From assembly GCA_010279815.1 (NCBI GenBank), contig QEOQ01000710.1, positions 1-64,000 of the forward strand: a stretch of DNA of 64,000 nt, in the 5' to 3' direction. Every line of letters starts with the position of its first letter. Positions within the stretch are counted from its first letter, which is position 1. Source of the DNA: Brachionus plicatilis. Taxonomy: Eukaryota > Rotifera > Eurotatoria > Ploima > Brachionidae. Both the position numbers and the translations under genes were made by a program. Shown piece after piece: positions 40,689 through 51,555 of the stretch. The notes below the pieces were generated by a model, which was not told the origin of the DNA, ran no database searches, and worked only from the letters and a program-made list of their open reading frames with translations.

Positions 40689-41678
40689 ATGTCTCAAACA
40701 AAATTTAATAGTAAATCCACTGCCTTTGAAGTAATAGAAGGCCACAACTTGAAGGGATATGAAGTAATAGTTACTGGAGCCTCGTCTGGAATCGGAGTTG
40801 AGACGGCAAGAGCTTTTGCTAGCGCGGGAGCAAGAGTTGTTATGTTAGCCAGAGATATGGACAAGCTAAAACATGTTGCCCAAGATATTTCAAAAAGTAC
40901 GGAAAATCAATTGATTGAGACTGAACACTTAGAATTAGATTCACTCGAAAGTATAAATCAATTTGTCAAAAAATATTTGGAGAAAAAAAGGCCTCTTAAT
41001 ATTCTAATAAATAATGCTGCTGCAATGGCTTGTCCTTTGAAATACACCAAAGATGGTTTTGAATTACAATTTGGAACAAACTATGTCGGACATTTTGCAC
41101 TTACATACGGACTTTTGCCAGCTTTGAAAGAAGGAGCCAAAACTAGCGGAAAAAATTCTAGAGTTGTGTCTGTTTCTTCTTTAGCTCATGTTTTTTCAGA
41201 TATTCACTTTGAGGATATTAATTTCAAAAATCGAGCCTACGACAGCTGGCTTAGTTATGGTCAATCAAAAACAGCCAATTCTCTTCATTCTGTTGCTTTG
41301 ACTAAATTGTACTCCAAAGAAGGCATTTTTTCTAATTCAGTTATGCCTGGTGGCATTTTTACTCCTGGTTTTAAAAAAGTCTATGAAAATTTAAACGAAA
41401 ATGAAAAAATTCAATTGAAAATTATTGATGAGCACGGAAACCCAAATCCTGACATAAAAACTGCCGAACAAGGTGCAAGTACAACTGTTTGGGCAGCGGT
41501 TGCACCTGAACTAGAAGGAAAAGGAGGATTTTACTTGGAAAATTGTGATTTTGCCAAGCTTAAAGAAAATTTTCAAGATGCATACAAATCTTATGAAGGC
41601 TATGTTAAACACGCCGTTGATGAACAAACCGCAATTAAACTATGGAATTTAACTCTTGAATGGATTAAGAAGAGTTAA
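40689..41678 (+). CDS. Short-chain dehydrogenase/reductase (retinol dehydrogenase / WWOX-like type), intronless
   Basis: A 329-residue frame from ATG at 40689 to a stop at 41678. The Rossmann fold is plain: TGASSGIG (cofactor-binding glycine motif, residues ~29-36), ARD after beta-strand 2, NNAA (~109-112), VSVSS with the catalytic Ser, and YGQSK (catalytic Tyr-x-x-x-Lys). The layout and length match the retinol-dehydrogenase/WWOX-like classical SDRs that oxidise or reduce alcohols and ketones with NAD(P). The Arg in LARD suggests NADP use (inference). An AATAAA signal lies at 41709-41714. No signal peptide or membrane segment is obvious. No intron, unlike DDX1 and the Rho GEF. Substrate unknown. 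Confidence 0.9.
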   Translation: MSQTKFNSKSTAFEVIEGHNLKGYEVIVTGASSGIGVETARAFASAGARVVMLARDMDKLKHVAQDISKSTENQLIETEHLELDSLESINQFVKKYLEKKRPLNILINNAAAMACPLKYTKDGFELQFGTNYVGHFALTYGLLPALKEGAKTSGKNSRVVSVSSLAHVFSDIHFEDINFKNRAYDSWLSYGQSKTANSLHSVALTKLYSKEGIFSNSVMPGGIFTPGFKKVYENLNENEKIQLKIIDEHGNPNPDIKTAEQGASTTVWAAVAPELEGKGGFYLENCDFAKLKENFQDAYKSYEGYVKHAVDEQTAIKLWNLTLEWIKKS

Positions 41679-42099
41679 ATGTTTATATATACTTATTGAT
41701 TTTAGCTTAATAAATTCATTATTTTCAGATTTAAAAAGATTTTCAATTTAAAAAAAAAAAAAAACGATTTTTCAACCACTTTTTTTAAGCTTAATAAATT
41801 GAAATGAACAAAAACTAATTAATTTCAAATTTTTTAATTAATTATTAAATAAACGTATCTGAAAAAAATAAACGTAAATTAATTAATTTCAACATGACGG
41901 TAATATTTTCTGCTTCTTTTCCTTCCCTAAAATCAAAAATAAAAATGAATAAGTCTATTAAGTTCTTGAATTTAAGCGTGGTCTTTAATTTTAATTTTTT
42001 CTAATAATTTATCTAAAACAAGATTTAAAAAAAAAAATGTTGCCGAACTGCGTCGAGTATTGTGAAATTCAAAAACAAATTGAACAAAATTTTCTTCCT
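41679..42099. other. Dehydrogenase 3' flank
   Basis: Contains the AATAAA signal at 41709 and A-rich DNA; nothing else recognised. Confidence 0.5.
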
Positions 42100-43440
42100 T
42101 TTTTGATGAATTAAAATTGGCATGTTAATTTTATATTGATAAAATTTCTGAATAAAGCACCAATATTACTTAGTGTTTATTATTTTTCTTGGGTATCAAA
42201 AAAATTTCTTTTCACATATAAAAATTAAGATTTATTATAAAAATTCAAAAACAATCTAATTAGCACCAAAAAGTGAAAATAAAAAATAAAAAAATTAATT
42301 AATTATTTTGAATAATATGCCAATCTTGAGCCTTTTTTTTTCTTCCTGGCTTAGGCTTTGAACCAATAACCGTATCGTAGTATTTTTCTGGTATTGTTAT
42401 TGATTTTTTGTGTAAAGCAATTACAATAATATGCTTACACATATAGCTTTTGTGGTAGTCCTTACACGTACAAATTGAGAACTTCCAATCCAGTTCGTTA
42501 AAACGAACGACTCTAATCAGGTTGGTGAATTCAACAAAACTATCAAAATTCATACAAGATACAAACTCACACTCACCATCTATATAACAATTCTCGTCGC
42601 ATTCTAATGTTTCTACATATCTTTCAAAATCTACCTCATGATCTAGGCTTAAAAGATAAGCATCTTCATACTGATCGAATTTAATTTTCGGTTTTTTGTT
42701 TAAATATTCAATAGCTTTTTTCCAAAATTCAGAAATATCTGGCTCCTCTTTAAATTTTTTCAAACTTAACCTATCAGTGGAAAATCGATTTAATATAATC
42801 TTTAAACGTTCAATAAATTGAGAAAATGGGACTCTTTCTCTAAAAGTATGAACATCTTTTATTGATTTATTGGTTGCTTCTAAAGCATTATTAGTACTTG
42901 GGTAAGAAGGGGCTAAACCTTCAAACCAGCCAAAGTTAGAGGAATTAATCCATTCCTTTTCAAAATAATCGAAATATTCTTCGATTCCTTTGACTGGTTC
43001 ATTAATTAGCCACTTCTCTTTTAAGAGTTTATAGCCTAACTTAAATTTCAAATCTGAAAAGCTTAACTGCAAAGAGAAAATATCTTTTAAAACTTTTTGT
43101 GCTCTGCTCTTCATTGTTAGCTTCTCCGTCTACAGAACAGTCATCACCGTCCTCTGAAAAGTCCTTTTCCACCACTTTTTGTGCCACAGGAACATCAAAA
43201 ACCATCAAATTTTCAATTTCAATATCAATCATTTTAGTTTTTTTTTAATTCAAATTTTTTTCAGAACTTATAAAAGCATTCAGAATTTACATAATTATTT
43301 CGAAAAATTAGATGCAATAATATTTGTTGGGAAAATTATGAGTTCTTTTTTTTATTAAAGTAAAATTGGTGCTTGATTCAGAAATTTTAGTGAAAAAAAT
43401 ATAATTAGCCATTAAAATTAGAGTAAATAAAATATACTTA
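42100..43440 (-). mobile_element. MULE-type element, internally deleted
   Basis: The flanks are inverted: AAAATTTCTGAATAAAGCAC near 42143 matches the mirror of GTGCTTGATTCAGAAATTTT near 43370, and the similarity runs outward, more weakly, to about 42100 and 43440. Between them on the minus strand is a transposase start joined to a transposase C-terminal half with a SWIM finger. The catalytic centre with its first two Asp residues is missing. Confidence 0.65.
42299..43232 (-). pseudogene. MULE transposase remnant with SWIM zinc finger
   Basis: A start codon at 43232 opens an acidic N-terminus (IENLMVFDVPVAQKVVEKDF). The frame changes near 43100 into a 271-residue stretch: LAPSYPSTNNALEATNKSIK with the third catalytic acidic residue (the TNNALEATN block), FRERVPFSQFIERLKIIL, and the SWIM finger CTCKDYHKSYMCKH (CxC...CxH). 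It ends with KPGRKKKAQDWHI, the basic tail usual after SWIM. A good acceptor (TTTTCTCTTTGCAG) near 43075 may mean that an intron rather than a frameshift joins the parts. With the catalytic Asp blocks gone it cannot transpose. Confidence 0.78.
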
Positions 43441-43943
43441 AAAAAATACTGCAACATACTTAGTCGCACCTTTTTTAATTAAAAAATTTTTTTTTTCATG
43501 TTTTAATATGACAAAAAATAGAATATCAATAAGATTTAGATTGATTATTGGTTTAACTAAAATATAAAAGAAAACAATGATTTTACTTTAGGTAATATAT
43601 TAGGTAATAGATTTTTTGTAAAGTTTTATTTTCATTTTATTACTTATTTGGAATTTATTATTTGAATTTCTTTTTTAAATTTAATTGTGAATGCTTAACA
43701 CAGATAATTTTGAAACAAAAATTTTCAAATAAACTTTTCAACAATCAGTAAATGCATTTAAATATAAAAATCGATTATCAATGGATTGAGAAAATGTTTC
43801 TTCAATTTTTTTTTTATTTTCTAAATCTACATTGCATGTAAAGCATGTTACATTACAATTATTTAAATTAAATCAAAGATTTATTTTAATATCTAAAGAT
43901 AAACTTTTTGAATTGATCATCAACTTCAAGATGCCGTTTTGAA

Positions 43944-44225
43944 GGACCAAAGCATGTTCTGTAAATTGTAGCAACTGATTATTCTTTGTACCATCAATAT
44001 ACTGATTCTGCAAAACTCAGAAAATAGTAAATTTGGGATATTACATTATATTAAAAGTCCAATTCAACTTTAAGTGGTGGTACAAAGGATGTATCAGTTG
44101 CTGTAATTTACAGAACATGTTTTAGTCGGTCAAGATTAAAGTTCTGGCGTTTTTATATTTTTTTTTGTTTTTTGCACTAAAATTCACAATGTTCTAAATT
44201 TTGCAGAATCAGTATACTGGTTTTT
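43944..44225. repeat. Nested imperfect inverted repeats
   Basis: GGACCAAAGCATGTTCTGTA at 43944 and GTACCATC pair with GGTGGTACAAAGGATGTATC and TACAGAACATGTTTTAGTC at 44077-44131. A second pair is ATACTGATTCTGCAAAA at ~43999 and TTTTGCAGAATCAGTAT at ~44199. It looks like two overlapping foldback MITEs. Confidence 0.6.
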
Positions 44226-44984
44226 TGGTCCTTCAGAACTTGAGCTTTGGAATTTTTAATATTTTGTTTTTGTTTTTTGTACCAAATTTCACAATGCCTT
44301 ATTTAATACCAGACTCTAATTACCTTTAACACACATTTGTGAAAATTTCTGTTTTTTTATTTATCAGAATCAGAAGAATTTTTACACATTATTTAGATTA
44401 TTTAAGAGATCCAATTGTTCATTTAGTAAAAATAATTTCAATAAATAACAGGGATATGTCGTAATATAGCTAAAAAAAATAGGTTGACTTCTTTCTTCTT
44501 TTTAGCTTTAAAATTAAATTTTTGAGTAAATTTGACAAAAACATAACGAATTTAAATATAGTATATTTATCAAATTTATTGTTATTTAAGTCTTAAACCC
44601 TGAATAAGTCCATTTGGTCGAAACGTTTAGTAAAAAATGAAAATCAACTTATTTTGATTTTTTTTTAATAAATAATTAAAAAATAAACCTAAATTAATGA
44701 TATTTTCATCAAGTTTTTAATTATTAAATCAGCTAGAACATCATGAAATTATTGGGAATATAATATTGATAAATGAGAAAAATTTTAAAAACAAAATAAG
44801 ATTTTATTAAAAAGTTTAAAACTTAAAATAAACCAAGTTCTCAACCAACTGTTTTTGCTAGCTTTTGACTAGTTAAATAAAAATTCAAAAAATATTTCAA
44901 AATATTTAAAATTTTATTTTGTTTCTTTACATTAAAAAAAAAAAAAAGTTTTAAAATTTTAAATTTTTTTCACGCAAAAAAAAT

Positions 44985-45082
44985 GCATTTTGAGTGTGAG
45001 TTGAGTGTTTCACGCAAAAATTATGCGTGATCAAGTGTGAGTGAGAGTTGAGTGCTTATCACTCAAACTCACACTCAAAATG
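44985..45082. repeat. Hairpin of GAGTGTGAG / CTCACACTC words
   Basis: CATTTTGAGTGTGAGTTGAG at 44985 mirrors CTCAAACTCACACTCAAAATG at 45062-45082. The loop carries a second palindrome (CACGCAAAAATTATGCGTG at 45011-45029) and further GTGTGAGTGAGAGTTGAGTG. Confidence 0.65.
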
Positions 45083-45380
45083 AGCCTTATTTGAATGAAA
45101 ATGAATTGGCTTTTCACGAAAGAGGCATAAGAATAAATAATAGAGTATGTCTTACAAATTCCAGCAGATTTCATATCTAGCTCATTTTCGTATTTAAAAT
45201 CCTAAAAATTAAATGCTGATAATGAATCGTTTTTAAAAATAAAACAAGAAAAGTTTAAATTTTTTATTTAGAGTCCAAATTTTCGCATCTTATTTATTAA
45301 AAGCATTAAATTTGTTTTTGATGTAAAATATTTTCTTTTTTTCATTTGAAAATAAAGAAAATTTTTTTAAATTTAATTTA

Positions 45381-45599
45381 TCATTGATTAAGGTTGAATA
45401 ATTTATTTTTTCTCATGATTGCAATCAAATCACCAAACATGTTAATAAGCTCTTTTCGAAAAAGTTTATTGAACAGCATTTGTACCACAAGTCCCAATGA
45501 ATAGTTATAACAAGCTACAATAAATGCACATGTTTCATACAAAGCTAAAAATGAGCCATTTTCTGCATTTTTCACGCCATTAAAAAGTATTCTAATCAA
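45381..45599 (-). pseudogene. C-terminal end of a GPCR-like protein (TM7 and tail)
   Basis: A 72-residue minus-strand stretch reads SFLALYETCAFIVACYNYSL, GLVVQMLFNKLFRKELINMF and ends GDLIAIMRKNKLFNLNQ. A hydrophobic segment followed by an FN.LFRKEL amphipathic segment is the usual end of class A GPCRs, and resembles KYNKIFREEL in the two full receptors here. The rest of the receptor is not found upstream on this strand (45600-46100). It could be a last exon of a spliced gene or a truncated pseudogene. Confidence 0.45.
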
Positions 45600-46145
45600 C
45601 TCTGCAAGTATTTTGCAGAATTTTTGCAGACATATATTTTCGGATTAAGCAAAGAATCATTAAGATTAGTTTTTTTTTACCTTTTTTTTATATATTTAAC
45701 TTTTTTTTTATACTCTTATACAATAAATAAATTTAGCATTTTACAGAACTAAATTATTCCTTATAGTAAAAAAGTTATTCAAATTTTTCTGAATTGAAAA
45801 GATCGAATTGAAATTAACCTCACAACCCCGGTCCGATTGCAGAATACCAATACATTAGCTAAATGAGTTACTAATGAATTTGTTTTGATAAAAGCGAAAT
45901 GCAATGATAAATAGCAATGATCAACATTGAAAAACACTTCTCAACCTCCTTATAAAGTTATTCTAAAAATCACAGGAAGAAAAAAGTTACAAATTTTTTG
46001 CAAGTTTAAATGAATAATTAATAGATTAAATTCCTTTATACTATACATTATGCAAAAATTAAATATCTTTAATGTACAATTTCTTAATATTTCCTTTATT
46101 CGAATTTAAATTAATAAAGTAATTTATTAAAATACTATTTCTAAT
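45600..46145. other. AT-rich DNA left of the OTU-MULE transposon
   Basis: Only TTTTGCAGAATTTTTGCAGA words at 45612-45632 stand out. The last eight bases (46138-46145) are the target duplication of the transposon. Confidence 0.5.
46138..46145. repeat. Target-site duplication TTTCTAAT, left
   Basis: Identical to 51548-51555 on the other side of the element. Confidence 0.93.
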
Positions 46146-47077
46146 GGGTCCTACTAAAATACTGACCCCCATTTTTTTAAAATTTTCTGACCCCCATTTA
46201 TTTTGCAAAGCAAAAATATTTTTTAAAGTTTTAATATATCATTTAGTTTGAATTTTTCTCTATTTTTTGAAAATTAAACTAGTTTGTCTCCAAAATTTTT
46301 ATTTTTTGTGAAAATCGAATATTTTTATACTTTTAAAAACCTGACCCCCTACTGACCCCCAATTTTTTACGACTGACCCCCAACTGACCCCCATTTTTCT
46401 TGAAGAGAATTTAACTAGCTTTCCAAAAATGTGCCTAGTTTTTCTCCAGGATGTATAGTTTTTGAGATATTTTGATTATAATAAAAGACCTTAGTTATTC
46501 TGATATCGGATTTTAAAATTTTTAATACGATATACCATTAGATCAAGAATTTTCTAAGCTTTTTGATTTTTATGTTTGTTTTCTTAAATTCAATTTTATT
46601 TTTAGCGAAAAAACTATAATCTACTTTTAAAGAAACCTGACCCCCAATTTTATACGACTGACCCCCAACTGACCCCCATTTTTCTTGAAGAGAATTTAAC
46701 GAGCTTTCTAAAAATGTGACTAGTTTTTCTCCAGGATGTATAGTTTTCGAGAATTTCAAAAGATTTCATAATAATTGAGAAAAATTCAATTTATAATTGT
46801 AATATTTGATATTTTTTGTTTTATTAATTTAGTTTTTAAACTTTTTAAATAAAAGTTACAATTAATTTTAATAACAATTAATTTAATAAAAAAATAAAGT
46901 CTTTGTCTTAAATTTTTAACCATGTAAAAATAAAAATATTAACTTAAATGAGGCGAAATTTTTTATTTTTTCTATTGCAATCTTTTGCCTCTTTTTTCTG
47001 ATTTTCGTAAAGGGAAGTTACATTTCTTTTTATTTTAATTTGATCTTTTGGTGGTGGAATCATTTTTAAAAATTTTC
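46146..47077 (+). repeat. Left terminal inverted repeat of the OTU-MULE element
   Basis: Pairs with 50616-51547, with about one single-base indel seen. The outer third carries many copies of CTGACCCCC (singly and as closely spaced pairs) at ~46162-46190, 46342-46396 and 46639-46680. The inner edge holds an antisense copy of the last ~45 codons of the transposase gene. Confidence 0.93.
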
Positions 47078-47198
47078 TAAATTTTAAAAATTTTAAAACT
47101 AAAATAAACTATATTTATTAATGCAATTTTCAAATAAAAGAATATAAAAAAAATTTCATTTTTATTTTTCTTTATAAAATTTCTTAATTATCCCAAAA

Positions 47199-50100
47199 AT
47201 GGATAAAAATATTGGTTCTAATGATTCACAGATTAGAAAAAATTTTGAAAAAAATTATATGTCATTTATCATCCAAGGAAACTCTTCAAAAAACTCTAAA
47301 GTACAAAAAATTTTTTACCTGAATTCTTTTTTAATTGTATTACTTTAGAACCGAGTGTTTTATTTTTCTCAGATCTTAAGAGATATCAACAACATCTGTG
47401 AGAATATTAAGGTTGATTTTGAACCACTCCTGAAACATTTATACTCAATCGGAAATTCCATCAAAAACTATCCATTAGTCAAATTCAAATTTCCAACTTA
47501 TTGTAAGTTATGAATTTTAAATAAAAAATGTTTAAAAATATCATTAAATTATTTTAAAATTGGCCTCTAATATCAACATAATATTTAAATATATTATAAA
47601 TTAATTCTTTCTTTAGCATCAAGATTTAAAGTTGATCGCTTCGCAAATAACTTCCTAAGTCAGAATGAATTAGATCTCTATACGCCTTGCTCAATATTAG
47701 GCGATGGTAATTGCTTTTATAGGTCTGTCTCTTTGTGTTTATATGGAACAGAAGATTTTCATGTCGAATTAAGACTAAGATGTCTAGTTGAAATGATTTT
47801 CAATTCAAATTTGTACATGGATAACATTTATCTTAATTCTCAATTACAAAAGACTTTAGAAACTAATGAAATTAATGACTTAGTCTTGCACTTGGCAACT
47901 ATGGCTCAGTCTAGTAGAAGTTTAAATGATGATGAGGAAGTATTTTTAAATGAAATTAAAAGAATTTCAGAAAAAGACGAATGGGGAACAACTTGGCTCT
48001 TTTTTCCACTTGCAAATGCTCTTGGTGTAGATATTCAACAACATTATCCAGTTTTTGGCTCAAATTCAAATACTATTCATTTAAAAATTCTTAGAAACAA
48101 AATTCGATGTTTAAATCGCGATAAAAAAAGTAAATAATTTTCTAAAAAGAAAAATTTTAATTTCTTGAGTTAAGCTGAAACGATAAATATACTTTGGTCA
48201 AATACTATTAATGCTAATTCAGATAATTGGATTCCAAATCATTTTGTTAGCTGTCTAAAAAAAGTAAATCTAAATAATGTAATAAAAAAAAATGATGTTA
48301 CTTTTTTAATGATTAAATTAAACTCTCAATTTTCTTAAAAAGATTATTGAATCAGATAGATTAAAGAAGTTGGAAGAAAAATATGATAGCGAAGTATTAA
48401 TTAAGGATAATTAAAAATCATTTTAATAAATTCTTTTCTTATAGACTTCATTACCAAAGTTAAATTTAAAAGACATCAGTTGTTCGACAGTTGATTTATA
48501 CACTTCACCAGTTAATAATAAATTATTTTTATTAAAAAAAGCCTCAAAAGGAGATTCTGAAATGTAGGCTTAATTAATAATAAAAATAATTATTGATATT
48601 CAGGTTAAGTAAATTTTCTTATTTAAGATATACTAAAATGGAAACAAAAGACAAATCATTTGAAACAACTGACACCGAAGATTCATATTCTGATGCAAAA
48701 TTTTCAAATAAATATGGTAAATAATAAGAAATTTCTTAATTATTAAATATATAATTTTAATTTTATTTAATTATTTTAAAATTAATTATATTTAAAAAAT
48801 TTTAGATAAGGATTTAGAGAATTTTAACTTTAAAAATCTGAGTTTTGAATTTGTTATCAATTACGTTCTAAAGCATGAGTGTTGTCAAAATATCCCAAAA
48901 TCAGTCAGAAAGAAATCATGTTTCGTTTTTGATTTGAATAAGTTTAAATTTAAAGATATTTTGTCAGATAACAATGGGCGTTTTGATAATTATGCGGGAA
49001 AAAAAAAATTTTTCAAAATAACTTTAAATGAACAAGTGGTTATTGAAAGTCTTGGTGAAAAATATATAAATATTTTTGATGAATTTAAAAATGTTTATGA
49101 ATTACACAAATATTTTTATAAGTCAAAAATGAACCCTAATTTTTGTCGAAAAATAGTTACTATGAGACTAATCGAGAAAGTAGCTGATTCGAAATTTAAC
49201 AAAGCTTTTGTGAGTTATTTTTGGCAAAACGAAAACGGAAATAAAGAATTTACTGAAATACCTCATCAAAATTCACGAAAATCAATTAAGCCATATTATC
49301 GATCCTCAGATTCAGTCAAAGAAAGTATAAAAGAGGCAGTAACTAAGAAAGAGTCAATTCATTCCCATTTTAACAATTTGATAGAAAAGGCAAATAAGGG
49401 GTTTTCGGCTAGCGAAGTTCCTAGAAATACTCATCAATATTATAATTATAGCTTTATTAAAAAATGTAAAGACCTGGAAAAAAATAATTATAAAAAAACT
49501 CGTGACCAATATGTTGATATTATTTTTAACATGAAAAACAGTAATATTAGCGCAATAAAGGAGCTAAATATTTAATCTTTTTTTTTTAATTAGATGGTCT
49601 ATGCAGAGAATTATATTTTGATAAAGAAGAAATGATCACAATATTTTTTCAAGATCAAGAGTTTTATGATCTTATTAGATTTGCTTCCTTTGAGTCTAAT
49701 TTTACTGTCTTAAATATAGATACAACATTTGATCTAGGTATGATTAAAATTTACTAAAAAATTAATATTAACATTTTTAAAAAGGAAAATTTAACGTAAC
49801 ATTTGTTACTTATAGAAATTTAAGTTTATATAAAAATGACACTAAAACTCATCCAATTTTCCTTGGTCCTGGAATGATTCATTTAAAAAAAGAACATGCT
49901 ACTTATAATTATTTTGCTCAACGCCTTTTAGCTTATGACAATCTTAACTATGGGAAGCAAGCATTTTCAATAAAAAACATTAAAATAATAATAACCGACG
50001 ATGATTCATCATTGCCGGACGCTTTTAAAGTCAATTTTAATTTAACTAATTTTGTTTTGTGCTGTAATCATTTAAGAAAAAATATATCAAGGAAATTAGA

Positions 50101-50749
50101 TGATTATGAAATTAGTGAAATTGAAAAAGACATATTATGTAATAAGATATTTGGAAAAAAAGAAAATCGGGATGATGCCTTAATTTCTAGCAAAAGCGAA
50201 GATGAATTTACTTTTAAAGTTAATGAATTGATCGAGGAACTTAATTATTTTGAACCAAAAAGGAAGAATGATTTGATGATGGGTGATTGGTTTGCGAAAT
50301 ATAAAGCACAAAAGATTTTTGATTTTGTTATAAAACCAAGTTTAAATTTCCCAGATATGCTCTCGAGATATTTAACTACAAATGACATAGAAAGTTTTAA
50401 CAACAAAATAAAAACTGAGTTAATAAAATTGAAAACAAACTCAATTTCAGAGGTACTTGAGTATTTTAAGACTGTTTCAATCAATCAGATAAATCAAGCG
50501 AAATTAGCGATTTATGGCTCCGGTGATTATGAAATTGCTAATCTTTACAGAAGATTATCAGTATCAAGTCATACTTGGTCTCATCTAACTGACGAGAAGC
50601 AAAAGAATCTTGCCAGAAAATTTTTAAAAATGATTCCACCACCAAAAGATCAAATTAAAATAAAAAGAAATGTAACTTCCCTTTACGAAAATCAGAAAAA
50701 AGAGGCAAAAGATTGCAATAGAAAAAATAAAAAATTTCGCCTCATTTAA
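47199..50749 (+). CDS. OTU cysteine protease - MULE transposase fusion protein (10 exons, 994 aa)
   Basis: Exons: 47199-47300, 47349-47502, 47617-48129, 48175-48263, 48343-48393, 48445-48563, 48604-48716, 48806-49540, 49594-49737, 49785-50749. All have GT-AG borders, and phases close to 2985 nt. Residues ~107-285 form an OTU domain: GDGNCFYRSVS with catalytic Cys118, and WIPNHFVSCLKK with His279. OTU proteins cleave ubiquitin or related modifiers. Residues ~660-885 form a MULE DDE transposase: NIDTTFDLG (Asp~668), ITDDDSSLPDAF (Asp~745), CCNHLRKN, and TTNDIESFNNKIK (Glu~876). The OTU part could process the protein or remove ubiquitin from it (inference). Two adjacent genes, if exons 6-7 are not joined, is the alternative: an internal ATG lies at 48638. 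Confidence 0.88.
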
Positions 50750-51547
50750 GTTAATATTTTTATTTTTACATGGTTAAAAATTTAAGACAAAGACTTTATT
50801 TTTTTATTAAATTAATTGTTATTAAAATTAATTGTAACTTTTATTTAAAAAGTTTAAAAACTAAATTAATAAAACAAAAAATATCAAATATTACAATTAT
50901 AAATTGAATTTTTCTCAATTATTATGAAATCTTTTGAAATTCTCGAAAACTATACATCCTGGAGAAAAACTAGTCACATTTTTAGAAAGCTCGTTAAATT
51001 CTCTTCAAGAAAAATGGGGGTCAGTTGGGGGTCAGTCGTATAAAATTGGGGGTCAGGTTTCTTTAAAAGTAGATTATAGTTTTTTCGCTAAAAATAAAAT
51101 TGAATTTAAGAAAACAAACATAAAAATCAAAAAGCTTAGAAAATTCTTGATCTAATGGTATATCGTATTAAAAATTTTAAAATCCGATATCAGAATAACT
51201 AAGGTCTTTTATTATAATCAAAATATCTCAAAAACTATACATCCTGGAGAAAAACTAGGCACATTTTTGGAAAGCTAGTTAAATTCTCTTCAAGAAAAAT
51301 GGGGGTCAGTTGGGGGTCAGTCGTAAAAAATTGGGGGTCAGTAGGGGGTCAGGTTTTTAAAAGTATAAAAATATTCGATTTTCACAAAAAATAAAAATTT
51401 TGGAGACAAACTAGTTTAATTTTCAAAAAATAGAGAAAAATTCAAACTAAATGATATATTAAAACTTTAAAAAATATTTTTGCTTTGCAAAATAAATGGG
51501 GGTCAGAAAATTTTAAAAAAATGGGGGTCAGTATTTTAGTAGGACCC
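50616..51547 (-). repeat. Right terminal inverted repeat of the OTU-MULE element
   Basis: Mirror of 46146-47077. It starts inside the transposase coding sequence, covering the last ~45 codons and the stop at 50747-50749, so the 3' UTR lies entirely in the repeat. GGGGGTCAG words are arranged as in the left arm. Confidence 0.93.
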
Positions 51548-51555
51548 TTTCTAAT
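51548..51555. repeat. Target-site duplication TTTCTAAT, right
   Basis: Identical to 46138-46145. Confidence 0.93.

Larger units (their letters stand above)
43441..45380. other. Intergenic region with foldback repeats
   Basis: 43944-44131 and 43999-44220 hold nested inverted repeats (see the repeat entry). 44985-45082 is a hairpin of GAGTGTGAG words. The remainder is AT-rich with no coding evidence. Confidence 0.5.
46146..51547 (+). mobile_element. Intact Mutator-like DNA transposon carrying an OTU protease-transposase fusion
   Basis: The ends are GGGTCCTACTAAAATACTG and its exact mirror CAGTATTTTAGTAGGACCC. The same eight bases TTTCTAAT flank both ends (46138-46145 and 51548-51555). The element is 5402 bp, with terminal inverted repeats of about 932 bp that are almost base-for-base identical; a shared 73-codon open stretch is identical in both arms. 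One ten-exon gene fills the space between and runs into the right repeat. The gene is Mutator-like by its DDE and C..H motifs. Duplications of 8-11 bp are usual for that superfamily. The near-identity of the arms and the uninterrupted gene suggest recent movement. Confidence 0.93.

Noticed and set aside
40689..41678. Horizontal transfer of the dehydrogenase, given that it has no intron.
   Set aside because: The composition matches the host and the family is common in animals; lack of introns alone is not enough.
46538..46759. 73-codon frames, identical at 46538-46759 and 50934-51155.
   Set aside because: They are the two arms of the transposon inverted repeat; the identity reflects the repeat, not a gene.
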